Shown: positions 1 to 5,684, numbered from the stretch's first letter. The stretch is DNA of 6,593 nt from Actinomycetota bacterium (GCA_003168295.1 PMST01000434.1:5436-12028); one strand, 5' to 3'. Notes: generated from the sequence alone by a model not told the origin. Numbers and translations: made by a program.

Positions 1-900
1 TCAGCGCCCTTCGGCCACCCGCGTGATGTAGGTAACCGCCACGAACGACCGGAACATCGCCAGCGGATCGTCCCCGCGGATGCTCACCGCTCGCACCCCG
101 GTCCGTTCGGCGCCGCGCACCCACGACGCCACCTCGGCCATGTCCGCCGTCTGCAGCCGCACCTCCAGGGTGGCGGGCAGCGCGATCGCCGGCGGCCTGA
201 GCACCCCGGGCTCGGCGCCGCCAGAGTCCCCGGACGGCGCCCCCGCCGCGATCTCCCATACCTCCGCGGGCCTGGCGGCGGCCCGCTCGACGGCCCGGCG
301 GGCCCTGTCGGCGATCATGGTGCGGGCGACCTCCGGGTGCAGGTTCGACGCGCCGAACCGGGTGAAGGACTCCTTGACCACCACGCGCTCGGCGTCCGGG
401 AGGAACGGGTCGGCCTCGGCCGCCGTGTGCTGGTCCCCGGTGATCAGCCCGACCGGCACCTGGCAGCCCAGCGCGGCCAGGGCGTTGATGCCGCTCTCGC
501 CGACCCGGACCCCGTTCAGCTCGACGTGCGAGATCACCGACGGGTTGTAGGTGTGGGACAGCACCGAGCTCTCCCCGGAGATGGACCCGTGGTAGCCCAC
601 CATGAACACCACGTCCGCGGTGGCGTCCAGGCCCTGCATCATGTACAGCGGCTTGTGCCGGCCGGACACGTAACTGGCCTGCCCGCCCAGCGCGGCCGGG
701 TCCAGGTTGTTCATCGTCCCGTGCGAGTCGTTGCAGACGATCTCGGTCGCCCCGGCCGCCAGCGCCCCGTCGATGGCCGCGTTGACCTCGCCGAGCAGCA
801 GTCGCCGCCCCTCCTCATACGCCCGCCCCGGCCCGCGGCACTGGGACCAGTCGACGATCCCGGCCACGCCCTCCATGTCAAACGAGATAAACACCTTCAT
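1..900 (-). CDS. M55 family D-aminopeptidase (DppA-like), complete
   Basis: This 299-aa protein is a probable zinc-dependent D-aminopeptidase of peptidase family M55, which releases N-terminal D-amino acids from peptides such as D-Ala-D-Ala in the cytoplasm. All residues known for Bacillus subtilis DppA can be placed: Asp8 and Glu10 in SFDMEG, His60 in NDSHG, His104 in GYHG and Glu135 in GESGINA as metal ligands, with His116 in LSHTYN as the likely nucleophile. The family is usually about 270 aa. The excess is a Gly/Pro/Ala-rich stretch at about residues 217-238, probably a surface loop. The ATG gives a conserved beta-strand start (MKVFISFD). Only a weak Shine-Dalgarno (GGA, 3 nt before the ATG) is visible, in an AT-rich leader. 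No dipeptide transporter genes lie beside it here, so the substrate is unknown. Family assignment is firm; the physiological role (peptidoglycan peptide recycling or other peptides) is inferred. Confidence 0.93.
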   Translation of the reverse strand: MKVFISFDMEGVAGIVDWSQCRGPGRAYEEGRRLLLGEVNAAIDGALAAGATEIVCNDSHGTMNNLDPAALGGQASYVSGRHKPLYMMQGLDATADVVFMVGYHGSISGESSVLSHTYNPSVISHVELNGVRVGESGINALAALGCQVPVGLITGDQHTAAEADPFLPDAERVVVKESFTRFGASNLHPEVARTMIADRARRAVERAAARPAEVWEIAAGAPSGDSGGAEPGVLRPPAIALPATLEVRLQTADMAEVASWVRGAERTGVRAVSIRGDDPLAMFRSFVAVTYITRVAEGR

Positions 901-973
901 AAATCCAAAAATTTATCCCTAACGGCACCGGTGTTTCTCCCCAGCCACCCTCTTCCCGTCCGCCGGTACGCAT

Positions 974-993
974 GTCCGGCAGCTCCCCCGGAC
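974..993. promoter_or_regulatory. Inverted repeat GTCCGG-N8-CCGGAC
   Basis: This is a perfect 6-bp inverted repeat with an 8-bp spacer, about 70 bp upstream of the membrane-protein start and about 75 bp from the aminopeptidase start. It has the size of an operator for a dimeric regulator. It could also be a chance palindrome in GC-rich DNA, and no regulator can be assigned. Confidence 0.3.
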
Positions 994-1002
994 CGTAACG
1001 TT

Positions 1003-1018
1003 CTCGGAACTATCCGAG
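1003..1018. promoter_or_regulatory. Inverted repeat CTCGGA-N4-TCCGAG
   Basis: This is a perfect 6-bp dyad with a 4-bp spacer (ACTA). It lies just upstream of the -10-like hexamer TAGAGT (1021-1026), where the -35 region and spacer of that promoter would be. A repressor bound here would cover the promoter. It contains GGAAC, the core -35 of many ECF-sigma promoters, but no matching GTT/GTC -10 sits at the normal 16-17 bp spacing, so I do not call an ECF promoter. Confidence 0.35.
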
Positions 1019-1033
1019 CGTAGAGTCCGCGGC

Positions 1034-1069
1034 ATGAACGGGTTGAACCCGATGGCCAGACTGCGATGA
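1034..1069 (+). CDS. Possible 11-codon leader ORF overlapping the next start
   Basis: An ATG at 1034 opens an 11-codon ORF (MNGLNPMARLR) whose TGA overlaps the ATG of the membrane protein gene in an ATGA junction, the usual geometry of translational coupling. The ATG lies 8 bp after the end of the -10-like hexamer TAGAGT, so the transcript could start at or next to this codon and be leaderless, which is common in actinobacteria. The main gene lacks a clear Shine-Dalgarno of its own, which fits coupling. The ORF is too short to judge by codon use and may be chance. Confidence 0.25.
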   Translation: MNGLNPMARLR

Positions 1070-2289
1070 CGGCAATAGCTGCGGCCCGCCGCTTCCGGCT
1101 AGCATCACCCGCGACCGCGCTGGTCGCCGGCGGCTTGATGCTGGCCCTGGTCATTGCCGACCCGCCGCTGGCCCGTCTGGCGCACCAGAGCCTGAACTCA
1201 AGCGGCGGCTCGTCGCCGTTCTGGTTCTCCGCCGCCCTCGGGGCGGTCGGCTTCGTCGTGGCCTTCCGGAAGCCACGCAACCCGCTCGGCTGGATCCTGC
1301 TCGCCAGTGCGATTTTCGGCGCGCTCAGCGAGGATGCCAGCTTTTATGTCGTGGCCGACTACCGGCTCCGGCACGGCGGGCTGCCGTTCGGCTGGGTGGC
1401 CGTGCTCGCCCAGCCCGGCTGGGCCCTCTCGACCGCGACGGCCGCGCTGGGCGTGCTGCTCTTTCCCGATGGCCGCGTGCCGTCACCGCGCTGGCGATGG
1501 GTCCTGTGGCTCTACCTCGCCGCGGCCGCGCTGTGGATAGGCGGCACGCTCGTCGCGTCAGCCGTCGCCATCGCCGGTCATCACATTCGCGTGGATTCCA
1601 GCGGCAACCTGCTGGTTCTTACCCACCCCACGGGTTCGGCGGCCTGGTGGGGTGTGATCGAAGCTGTGTTTCTCCCGGTCCTGGCCATCTGCTGGCTGGG
1701 ATCGGTGGTGGGCCAGGTGCTCAGTTACCGGCGCTCGTCCGGGGAACGCCGGCTGCAGCTGAAGTGGCTGCTGAGCGGGTCGGTTATCGCCGGAGTGGGC
1801 ATCGCGCTGACCATCTGGCTGTCAGGGAAACACGGGCTTCCCGGAGTGGCGGGCGGCGTCGCGGGGGTCGGCGCGCAGCTGGGGATCCCGGTCTGCCTGG
1901 GCGTGGCCATCTTGAAGTACCGCCTGTTCGAGATCAACCGGATCGTCTCCCGTACGCTCTCGTACGCGATCGTCACGGCCCTGCTGGTGGGCGTGTACGC
2001 GGGGATCGTGCTGCTCGCCACCCACGTGGTAACGGTTAAGGAACCGGTGGCGGTGGCCGGGTCGACCCTGGCCGTCGCGGCGTTGTTCAATCCGCTGCGG
2101 CGGCGGGTGCAGCGGACGGTCGACCGCAGGTTCAACCGGGCCCGCTACGACACGGACCGCCTCGTGGCCGCGTTCGCGGTCCGGCTGAAAGACGCCGTCG
2201 ACCAGGACGCGATCCAGGCCGACCTGGCCGGTGTCGTGCAGCAGGCCCTGGAGCCCGCCCACGTCACGGTCTGGATGAACGACCGCTAA
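1066..2289 (+). CDS. Polytopic membrane protein, sensor-kinase-like N-terminal region without a kinase
   Basis: This 407-aa integral membrane protein has about ten hydrophobic segments, near residues 15-31, 53-68, 72-92, 109-133, 145-170, 193-217, 233-252, 265-283, 297-320 and 328-345. A cytoplasmic tail of about 60 aa follows. The block ILKYRLFEINRIVSRTLSY (282-300) and the tail with NPLRRRVQRTVDRRFNRARYD (342-361) are typical of a large actinobacterial family often seen at the N-terminus of histidine kinases, before GAF and HATPase domains. Here the protein stops after a short segment (HVTVWMNDR) where a kinase would continue. There is no His-box or ATPase domain, and the next gene is convergent. 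It may be a stand-alone sensor or a partner of a distant kinase. The function is not known. The ATG at 1066 is the only reasonable start, because an in-frame stop lies at 1021-1023. Confidence 0.85.
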   Translation: MTAIAAARRFRLASPATALVAGGLMLALVIADPPLARLAHQSLNSSGGSSPFWFSAALGAVGFVVAFRKPRNPLGWILLASAIFGALSEDASFYVVADYRLRHGGLPFGWVAVLAQPGWALSTATAALGVLLFPDGRVPSPRWRWVLWLYLAAAALWIGGTLVASAVAIAGHHIRVDSSGNLLVLTHPTGSAAWWGVIEAVFLPVLAICWLGSVVGQVLSYRRSSGERRLQLKWLLSGSVIAGVGIALTIWLSGKHGLPGVAGGVAGVGAQLGIPVCLGVAILKYRLFEINRIVSRTLSYAIVTALLVGVYAGIVLLATHVVTVKEPVAVAGSTLAVAALFNPLRRRVQRTVDRRFNRARYDTDRLVAAFAVRLKDAVDQDAIQADLAGVVQQALEPAHVTVWMNDR

Positions 2290-2303
2290 TCAGCTGGCCG
2301 GAA
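2290..2303. other. 14-bp gap between convergent genes, no terminator seen
   Basis: The membrane gene ends with TAA at 2287-2289 and the opposing synthase ends with TGA at 2304-2306 (minus strand). Only weak pairing is present (GCTG at 2293-2296 with CAGC at 2305-2308) and there is no T-tract. Transcripts from either side probably run into the opposite gene, giving overlapping 3' ends. Confidence 0.5.
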
Positions 2304-3572
2304 TCAGCCCATCAGGCCCGGGAACAGCAAAGCCAGCTCCCTCGGGTACCCGGCGATCAGCCGGAGCTCGTCGTCCGTCAGCGGTTTGCCGGTGGCCGAC
2401 GCGCACAGCTGGACCAGCGAGAACACCAGGTCCTCCGCATCGGCGGCCACCGAGATCCCGAGCCCGTCCATGACGTGCCGGAACCCGGCCTTGCCGCCGT
2501 ATTCGCCGGTCAGCACCACCCGGCCCGCGCGAGCGTGCCAGTCCGCGGGGAACGGGCCGAGCGTCGCGTCGTCGTACAGCTCGTAGTTGCCGCGGTCCTT
2601 CAGCGCCCCGTCGGCATGAATCCCGGACTCGTGCGCGAACGCGTTGCGGCCTACCCCCGGCCAGGCCGGCGGCAGCGGCTGCCCGAACGCGTACGCGGCC
2701 CACAGCCCGAATCGCCGGGCCCAGGACAGGTCCACCGGGTCCCCGATCGACACCGCGTCGGCGACCCCGAACCCGTGCCGGAACGCCAGGATGCACGACA
2801 GCAGGTCGGCATTTCCGGCCCGCTCGCCGATGCCGTTCACGCAGGTGTTCACCCACGCGTCCTGCCCGGCGTCCAGGTCGCCGAGCGCGCCGGAGACCGA
2901 GTTGGCGACGGCCATGCCCAGGTCGTTGTGGCAGTGCGTCTCGACCGGGATACCGGCCGCGGAGGCGAGCTTGGCGAACCGCTCCCTGATCCGCCCGGGG
3001 GAGTCCCCGCCGATCGTGTCGCAGTACCGGACCCGCGACGCGCCCGCGTCCCGGGCCGCGAGCGCGAACTCGGTCAGGTACCCCTCGTCGGTCCGCGATC
3101 CGTCTTCCGCGTTAACCCCGATGCTGTACTCGCCTGGCACGCCTCCGGCACGACCAAGCGCCGCCCGGGCCACCGCCACGGCCGCCGTCATCTCCCCGAT
3201 GATGGCCGCCCGGTCCAAACGTCCCCGGAACTTGTGCGCGATCATCTGGTCCGAGGTGGAGATCGACAGGTTGTAATGCCGCAGCCCAACTTCTCCAGCC
3301 CGGACCGCCACCGCCGCCTCCACATCGGCGGGCACCGCGCGGCACCAGCCGGACAGCCGCAGCTCCCCGAACGCCCCCGCCTGCGCCAGCGCCACGCAGG
3401 CCCGCACGTACGGCACCTCGTGGAACAGGAACGGGAATCCGATCTCGGACTGCGCCACGCCCAGCCGCCCCAGGTAGAAGTTGACCATTACCTTGCCGAA
3501 CTTCGACAGCCCCGTGCGCGCGGTCTGCGCTCCGTCCCGGTTGGTCACGTCAAGAAAGTGAATCGATGGCAT
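2304..3572 (-). CDS. HMGL-like synthase: homocitrate synthase / isopropylmalate synthase superfamily, candidate Re-citrate synthase
   Basis: This 422-aa TIM-barrel enzyme is expected to condense acetyl-CoA with a 2-oxo acid. The barrel start DVTNRDGAQ (8-16) replaces the usual D-T-T-L-R-D-G-E-Q but keeps Arg12 and metal ligand Asp13. The metal motif HCHND (213-217), NGIGERAGN (246-254) and FAHESGIHADG (312-322) are all intact. The later K-H-S-G block of LeuA and NifV appears as GEYGGK (356-361), losing the His and Ser. There is no LeuA C-terminal allosteric domain, so leucine-regulated isopropylmalate synthase is unlikely. The D-V-T-N-R-D-G start, QSEIGFPF (41-48) and NLSISTSDQMI (101-111) resemble, from memory, Re-citrate synthases of anaerobes (Clostridium kluyveri type) more than NifV or LeuA. 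No nif or lysine-pathway genes are nearby. The superfamily is firm; the substrate (oxaloacetate or 2-oxoglutarate) is inferred. It diverges from a citrate synthase gene. Confidence 0.88.
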   Translation of the reverse strand: MPSIHFLDVTNRDGAQTARTGLSKFGKVMVNFYLGRLGVAQSEIGFPFLFHEVPYVRACVALAQAGAFGELRLSGWCRAVPADVEAAVAVRAGEVGLRHYNLSISTSDQMIAHKFRGRLDRAAIIGEMTAAVAVARAALGRAGGVPGEYSIGVNAEDGSRTDEGYLTEFALAARDAGASRVRYCDTIGGDSPGRIRERFAKLASAAGIPVETHCHNDLGMAVANSVSGALGDLDAGQDAWVNTCVNGIGERAGNADLLSCILAFRHGFGVADAVSIGDPVDLSWARRFGLWAAYAFGQPLPPAWPGVGRNAFAHESGIHADGALKDRGNYELYDDATLGPFPADWHARAGRVVLTGEYGGKAGFRHVMDGLGISVAADAEDLVFSLVQLCASATGKPLTDDELRLIAGYPRELALLFPGLMG

Positions 3573-3581
3573 GACCCCAGA

Positions 3582-3607
3582 TTGACGAGATGATCAACTA
3601 TCGTCAA
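3582..3607. promoter_or_regulatory. Inverted repeat TTGACGA-N12-TCGTCAA, operator candidate
   Basis: This is a perfect 7-bp inverted repeat with a 12-bp spacer, 10 bp upstream of the minus-strand synthase start, in an AT-rich gap inside GC-rich DNA. A further ATCAA half-site (3593-3597) lies in the spacer. On the minus strand the right arm supplies a TTGACG -35-like hexamer (3602-3607), but the matching -10 is poor. Position and symmetry suggest a control site for the divergent gene pair. Confidence 0.5.
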
Positions 3608-3608
3608 C

Positions 3609-3624
3609 ATTGATTAAAATCAAT
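3609..3624. promoter_or_regulatory. Inverted repeat ATTGAT-TAAA-ATCAAT with -10-like TAAAAT
   Basis: This is a perfect 6-bp dyad with a 4-bp spacer. It overlaps TAAAAT (3615-3620), a 5/6 match to the -10 consensus for the plus-strand citrate synthase gene. Transcription would then start near 3627, about 60 nt before the ATG at 3687. A good -35 is not visible (GATCAA at 3592-3597 is at the right spacing), which fits a promoter needing an activator or one occluded by a bound protein. Confidence 0.45.
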
Positions 3625-3675
3625 AACTCCGAACGATCGTGGCGCGTGCGGCTCGTCACCTCCGAGCGTCCGCGC

Positions 3676-3682
3676 GGGGAAG
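3676..3682 (+). promoter_or_regulatory. Ribosome binding site deciding the citrate synthase start
   Basis: GGGGAAG ends 4 nt before the ATG at 3687. A longer reading from GTG at 3639 has no Shine-Dalgarno and adds only an Arg/Ala-rich stretch that is not part of the HTH fold, so the ATG at 3687 is preferred. A second in-frame ATG at 3699, which begins MTAAQAADRLG, is a weaker alternative. Confidence 0.55.
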
Positions 3683-3686
3683 CGGA

Positions 3687-5021
3687 ATGGCCTTTTCGAT
3701 GACCGCGGCGCAGGCCGCCGACCGGCTGGGCGTCAAGCAGGCGACTCTCTACGCCTACGTGAGCCGTGGTGTGCTCGGCCGGGGCAAGGCCGTCGACGGC
3801 CGGGGCAGCCTGTTCGACCCGGACGAAGTCGAACGGCTCGCCCTCCGCGGCCGCCCGCGCCGTCCCGCCGGCGCCGTGGATATCACGGTCGAGTCGGCGA
3901 TCACCGAGATCACCGCCGACTCACTCCGGTTCCGCGGCCTCGACGCCACCCGCCTGGCCGTCACCCGCACCTTCGAAGAAGTCGCCGAGCTCCTCTGGAC
4001 CGGCGAGCTCCCGCCCAACCGCCCTGTCCCGGCCGCCCAGCCTTTCCCGCCCGCCGGCGCCGACGCCCCGGCGGCATGGCAGGCCACCCCCGCCGCACTC
4101 GCGGTAGCCCGGGCCGCGCAAGCCGCGCTCCCGGCCGGGACGCTGCCCCTCGAACGGCTCCAGGTCATCGTGCCCGCGATGGCGGCGACCGATTCGCTCC
4201 GGCTGCAGCTCGACCCGTCCGCGGTGCGCGCCGCGGCCCGCAGCCTCATCGCCGGCATGGCGGACAGTCTCCCCGCGCCGTCAAGTCCCGGTTCTGTCCC
4301 GGCCGGCCAAACCCCAGCTACCTCTTCCGCCCCCTCTTCCCCCTCTTCCCCCTCTTCCGCCCCCTCCGACCCTGGCGCGCCGATAGCCGGACGCCTGTGG
4401 TCGAAGCTCTGCGAGCGGCGCCCGACTCCTGAGCTGCTGAGGGCGCTGTCGGCCGCGCTCGTGCTGCTGGCCGACCACGAGCTCGCCGCCTCCACGCTGG
4501 CCGCCCGGGTGGCCGCGTCGGTGCGGGCGGACCCGTACGCCGTGGTCGGAACCGGCCTGGGCGCGATGAGCGGTGCCCTGCACGGCGGCGCGTCCCTGGG
4601 CGTGGAAACCCTGATCGCTGCCGCCCGCGGCCCGCAGGACGTGTCCCGGGTGGTGGGCGAACTGCTGCGTCGCGGTGAGAAGATACCGGGCTTTGGTCAT
4701 TTCGTGTACCGGGGCGGCGACCCGCGCGCCGTCGCGCTGCTGGGCCTGGTCCGCCGCGCCGCGCCGAAGTCCGGGCAGCTCGCGGTGGCCGAAGCCGTGC
4801 TCGCCGAAGTCCGGCGAAAGTCGCTGCCCGCACCGAACATCGACTTCGCCGTCGCCACCCTGGCCCGCGTGGCGGGCATGGTCACCGGTGCCGGGGAGGC
4901 CATCTTCGCGGTCGCCCGCACGGCCGGCTGGATCGCCCACGCCCTCGAGGCTTACGCAGGCGGCGGTCCGCTGCGCCCCCGCGCCGTCTACACCGGTCCG
5001 CCCGCGATCATCGACCCGTGA
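3687..5021 (+). CDS. Citrate synthase with N-terminal MerR/excisionase-type HTH domain
   Basis: This 444-aa protein has two parts. Residues 5-55 form a helix-turn-helix (TAAQAADRLGVKQATLYAYV, then a wing and FDPDEVERL), as in excisionase/MerR-like proteins. Residues 65-440 are a Si-type citrate synthase fold. ADHELAAST (262-270) carries the oxaloacetate-binding His264, SGALHGG (295-301) the catalytic His299, GFGHFVYRGGDPRA (335-348) His338 and Arg347, and PNIDF (383-387) the catalytic Asp386. The active site is therefore complete, although the residue after His338 is Phe where classical enzymes have Arg. A Ser/Pro-rich insertion fills about residues 196-232. HTH-citrate synthases are a known but little-studied bacterial group. 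It should form citrate or 2-methylcitrate from an acyl-CoA and oxaloacetate, and may bind DNA. Its gene diverges from the HMGL-like synthase across an operator-like region. Substrate and regulatory role are inferred. Confidence 0.9.
   Translation: MAFSMTAAQAADRLGVKQATLYAYVSRGVLGRGKAVDGRGSLFDPDEVERLALRGRPRRPAGAVDITVESAITEITADSLRFRGLDATRLAVTRTFEEVAELLWTGELPPNRPVPAAQPFPPAGADAPAAWQATPAALAVARAAQAALPAGTLPLERLQVIVPAMAATDSLRLQLDPSAVRAAARSLIAGMADSLPAPSSPGSVPAGQTPATSSAPSSPSSPSSAPSDPGAPIAGRLWSKLCERRPTPELLRALSAALVLLADHELAASTLAARVAASVRADPYAVVGTGLGAMSGALHGGASLGVETLIAAARGPQDVSRVVGELLRRGEKIPGFGHFVYRGGDPRAVALLGLVRRAAPKSGQLAVAEAVLAEVRRKSLPAPNIDFAVATLARVAGMVTGAGEAIFAVARTAGWIAHALEAYAGGGPLRPRAVYTGPPAIIDP
4321..4366 (+). 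repeat. Short tandem repeat CCTCTTCC(C/G), polypyrimidine tract
   Basis: CCTCTTCC occurs at 4321, 4333, 4342 and 4351, with spacings of 12, 9 and 9 bp, all multiples of 3. The strand is almost entirely pyrimidine. It encodes the repeated S-S-P / S-S-A-P units of the linker in the citrate synthase. Repeat-number change would keep the reading frame and only change linker length. Confidence 0.8.
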
Positions 5022-5045
5022 GGCCGTGGCCGTCTGTTACCGATT

Positions 5046-5078
5046 CGTGACCTAATATCGCAGCGTGAGGCGTGACCT
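5046..5078 (+). promoter_or_regulatory. Direct repeats CGTGACCT and possible promoter before the sigma gene
   Basis: CGTGACCT occurs exactly at 5046-5053 and 5071-5078, with CGTGAGG between them at 5064-5070. TAATAT at 5053-5058 is a weak -10 candidate (4/6) without a convincing -35. If used, transcription would begin near 5065. The repeats may be binding sites for a regulator of the sigma operon. They fill most of the 72-bp gap between the citrate synthase stop and the sigma factor start, where no terminator is evident. Confidence 0.25.
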
Positions 5079-5093
5079 GAACGTCTCCCAGAT

Positions 5094-5681
5094 ATGGAAG
5101 CCGATCCGTCGGATGTCATCCGGAGCCCCGGGCCCTGGCCTGACCGGGCCGGCTATGACCCGGCGGCCGAGATGGCGGTCAACCCTGCTGAGTACGTGAC
5201 CGAGTTGTTCCGGGCCCATCACCTGGAACTGGTCCGGCTGGCCGTGCTGATCGTGGGTGATCTGGCCACCGCAGAAGACGTCGTGCAGGACGCCTTCGAG
5301 CAGCTGCACCGCCGGTGGCGGACCCTGCGCAAGCAGTCGAGCGCGCTGGACTATGCGCGGTCCGCCGTGCTGAACGGCAGCCGGTCCGTGCTCCGCCGCC
5401 GCTCGGTCGCCCGTAGGCGCGAGGCCCAGATCGTCGCTTCCCAGGGGGCAGACGCTGACGCCGCCGTCGTGTTCGAGCAGCGCACCGAGCTCATCGAGGC
5501 GTTCCGCGCGCTGCCCAGAAGGCAGCGTGAGGTGCTCGCTCTCCGCTACTACGTGGACATGAGCGTGGCCGACGCAGCGGCCACGTTGCATATCAGCGAA
5601 GGCGCCGTCCGCTCGACCGCCTCCCGCGGCCTCGATGCGCTGGCCCGGATCCTCCCGTCCCGTTCTTCGAAGGGGGCGTGA
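5094..5681 (+). CDS. ECF sigma factor, actinobacterial SigE-like family
   Basis: This 195-aa sigma-70-family factor should direct RNA polymerase to a special promoter set. Region 2 covers about residues 33-104 (FRAHHLELVRLAVLIVGD, then AEDVVQDAFEQLHRRW, the -10 contact and core-binding part). Region 4 covers about 132-184 (FRALPRRQREVLALRYYVD, then the HTH SVADAAATLHISEGAVRSTASRGL). There is no region 3 and no C-terminal SnoaL-like domain. The first 26 residues lie outside the fold, and neither the ATG at 5094 nor the in-frame ATG at 5172 (MAVNPAEYV) has a good Shine-Dalgarno. The true protein may be 169 aa. The stop lies 3 bp before the next gene, so the two form one operon. The signal and regulon are unknown. 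The family is sure; the start is not. Confidence 0.9.
   Translation: MEADPSDVIRSPGPWPDRAGYDPAAEMAVNPAEYVTELFRAHHLELVRLAVLIVGDLATAEDVVQDAFEQLHRRWRTLRKQSSALDYARSAVLNGSRSVLRRRSVARRREAQIVASQGADADAAVVFEQRTELIEAFRALPRRQREVLALRYYVDMSVADAAATLHISEGAVRSTASRGLDALARILPSRSSKGA
5670..5676 (+). promoter_or_regulatory. Ribosome binding site for the membrane-anchored protein
   Basis: AAGGGGG, inside the last codons of the sigma gene, lies 8 nt before the ATG at 5685 and fixes that start. Its place within the upstream coding region supports translational linkage of the two genes. Confidence 0.55.
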
Positions 5682-5684
5682 GGC

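Larger units (their letters stand above)
901..1065. other. Divergent intergenic region
   Basis: This 165-bp stretch separates the starts of the minus-strand aminopeptidase and the plus-strand membrane protein. The 20 bp next to the aminopeptidase start are A/T-rich (901-916), unlike the surroundings. Read on the minus strand they contain TAAATT, a 4/6 match to an actinobacterial -10 element, but I find no good -35, so promoter placement is weak. The half nearer the membrane gene holds two perfect inverted repeats, a TAGAGT -10-like hexamer at 1021-1026 and a possible leader ORF, each listed separately. Confidence 0.6.

Noticed and set aside
1006..1027. ECF-type promoter (GGAAC ... GTC) before the membrane protein
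   Set aside because: The spacing between GGAAC and GTC is 14 bp, shorter than the usual 16-17 bp. The GGAAC is better explained as part of the CTCGGA dyad.
2290..2308. Intrinsic terminator between the convergent genes
   Set aside because: The only stem is 4 bp with an 8-nt loop and there is no T-tract on either strand.
2475..3593. Long plus-strand reading frame antisense to the HMGL-like synthase
   Set aside because: It is Arg/Pro/Val-rich with no recognisable domain, while the opposite strand encodes intact enzyme motifs. Such frames are common opposite GC-rich genes.
3639..3686. GTG at 3639 as the start of the citrate synthase
   Set aside because: It has no Shine-Dalgarno and adds an Arg/Ala-rich stretch before the HTH, whereas ATG 3687 has GGGGAAG at close spacing.
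4281..4940. Minus-strand reading frame of 219 codons in the citrate synthase
   Set aside because: Its Gly/Arg-rich end is the complement of the CCTCTTCC repeat. The plus strand holds complete citrate synthase active-site motifs.
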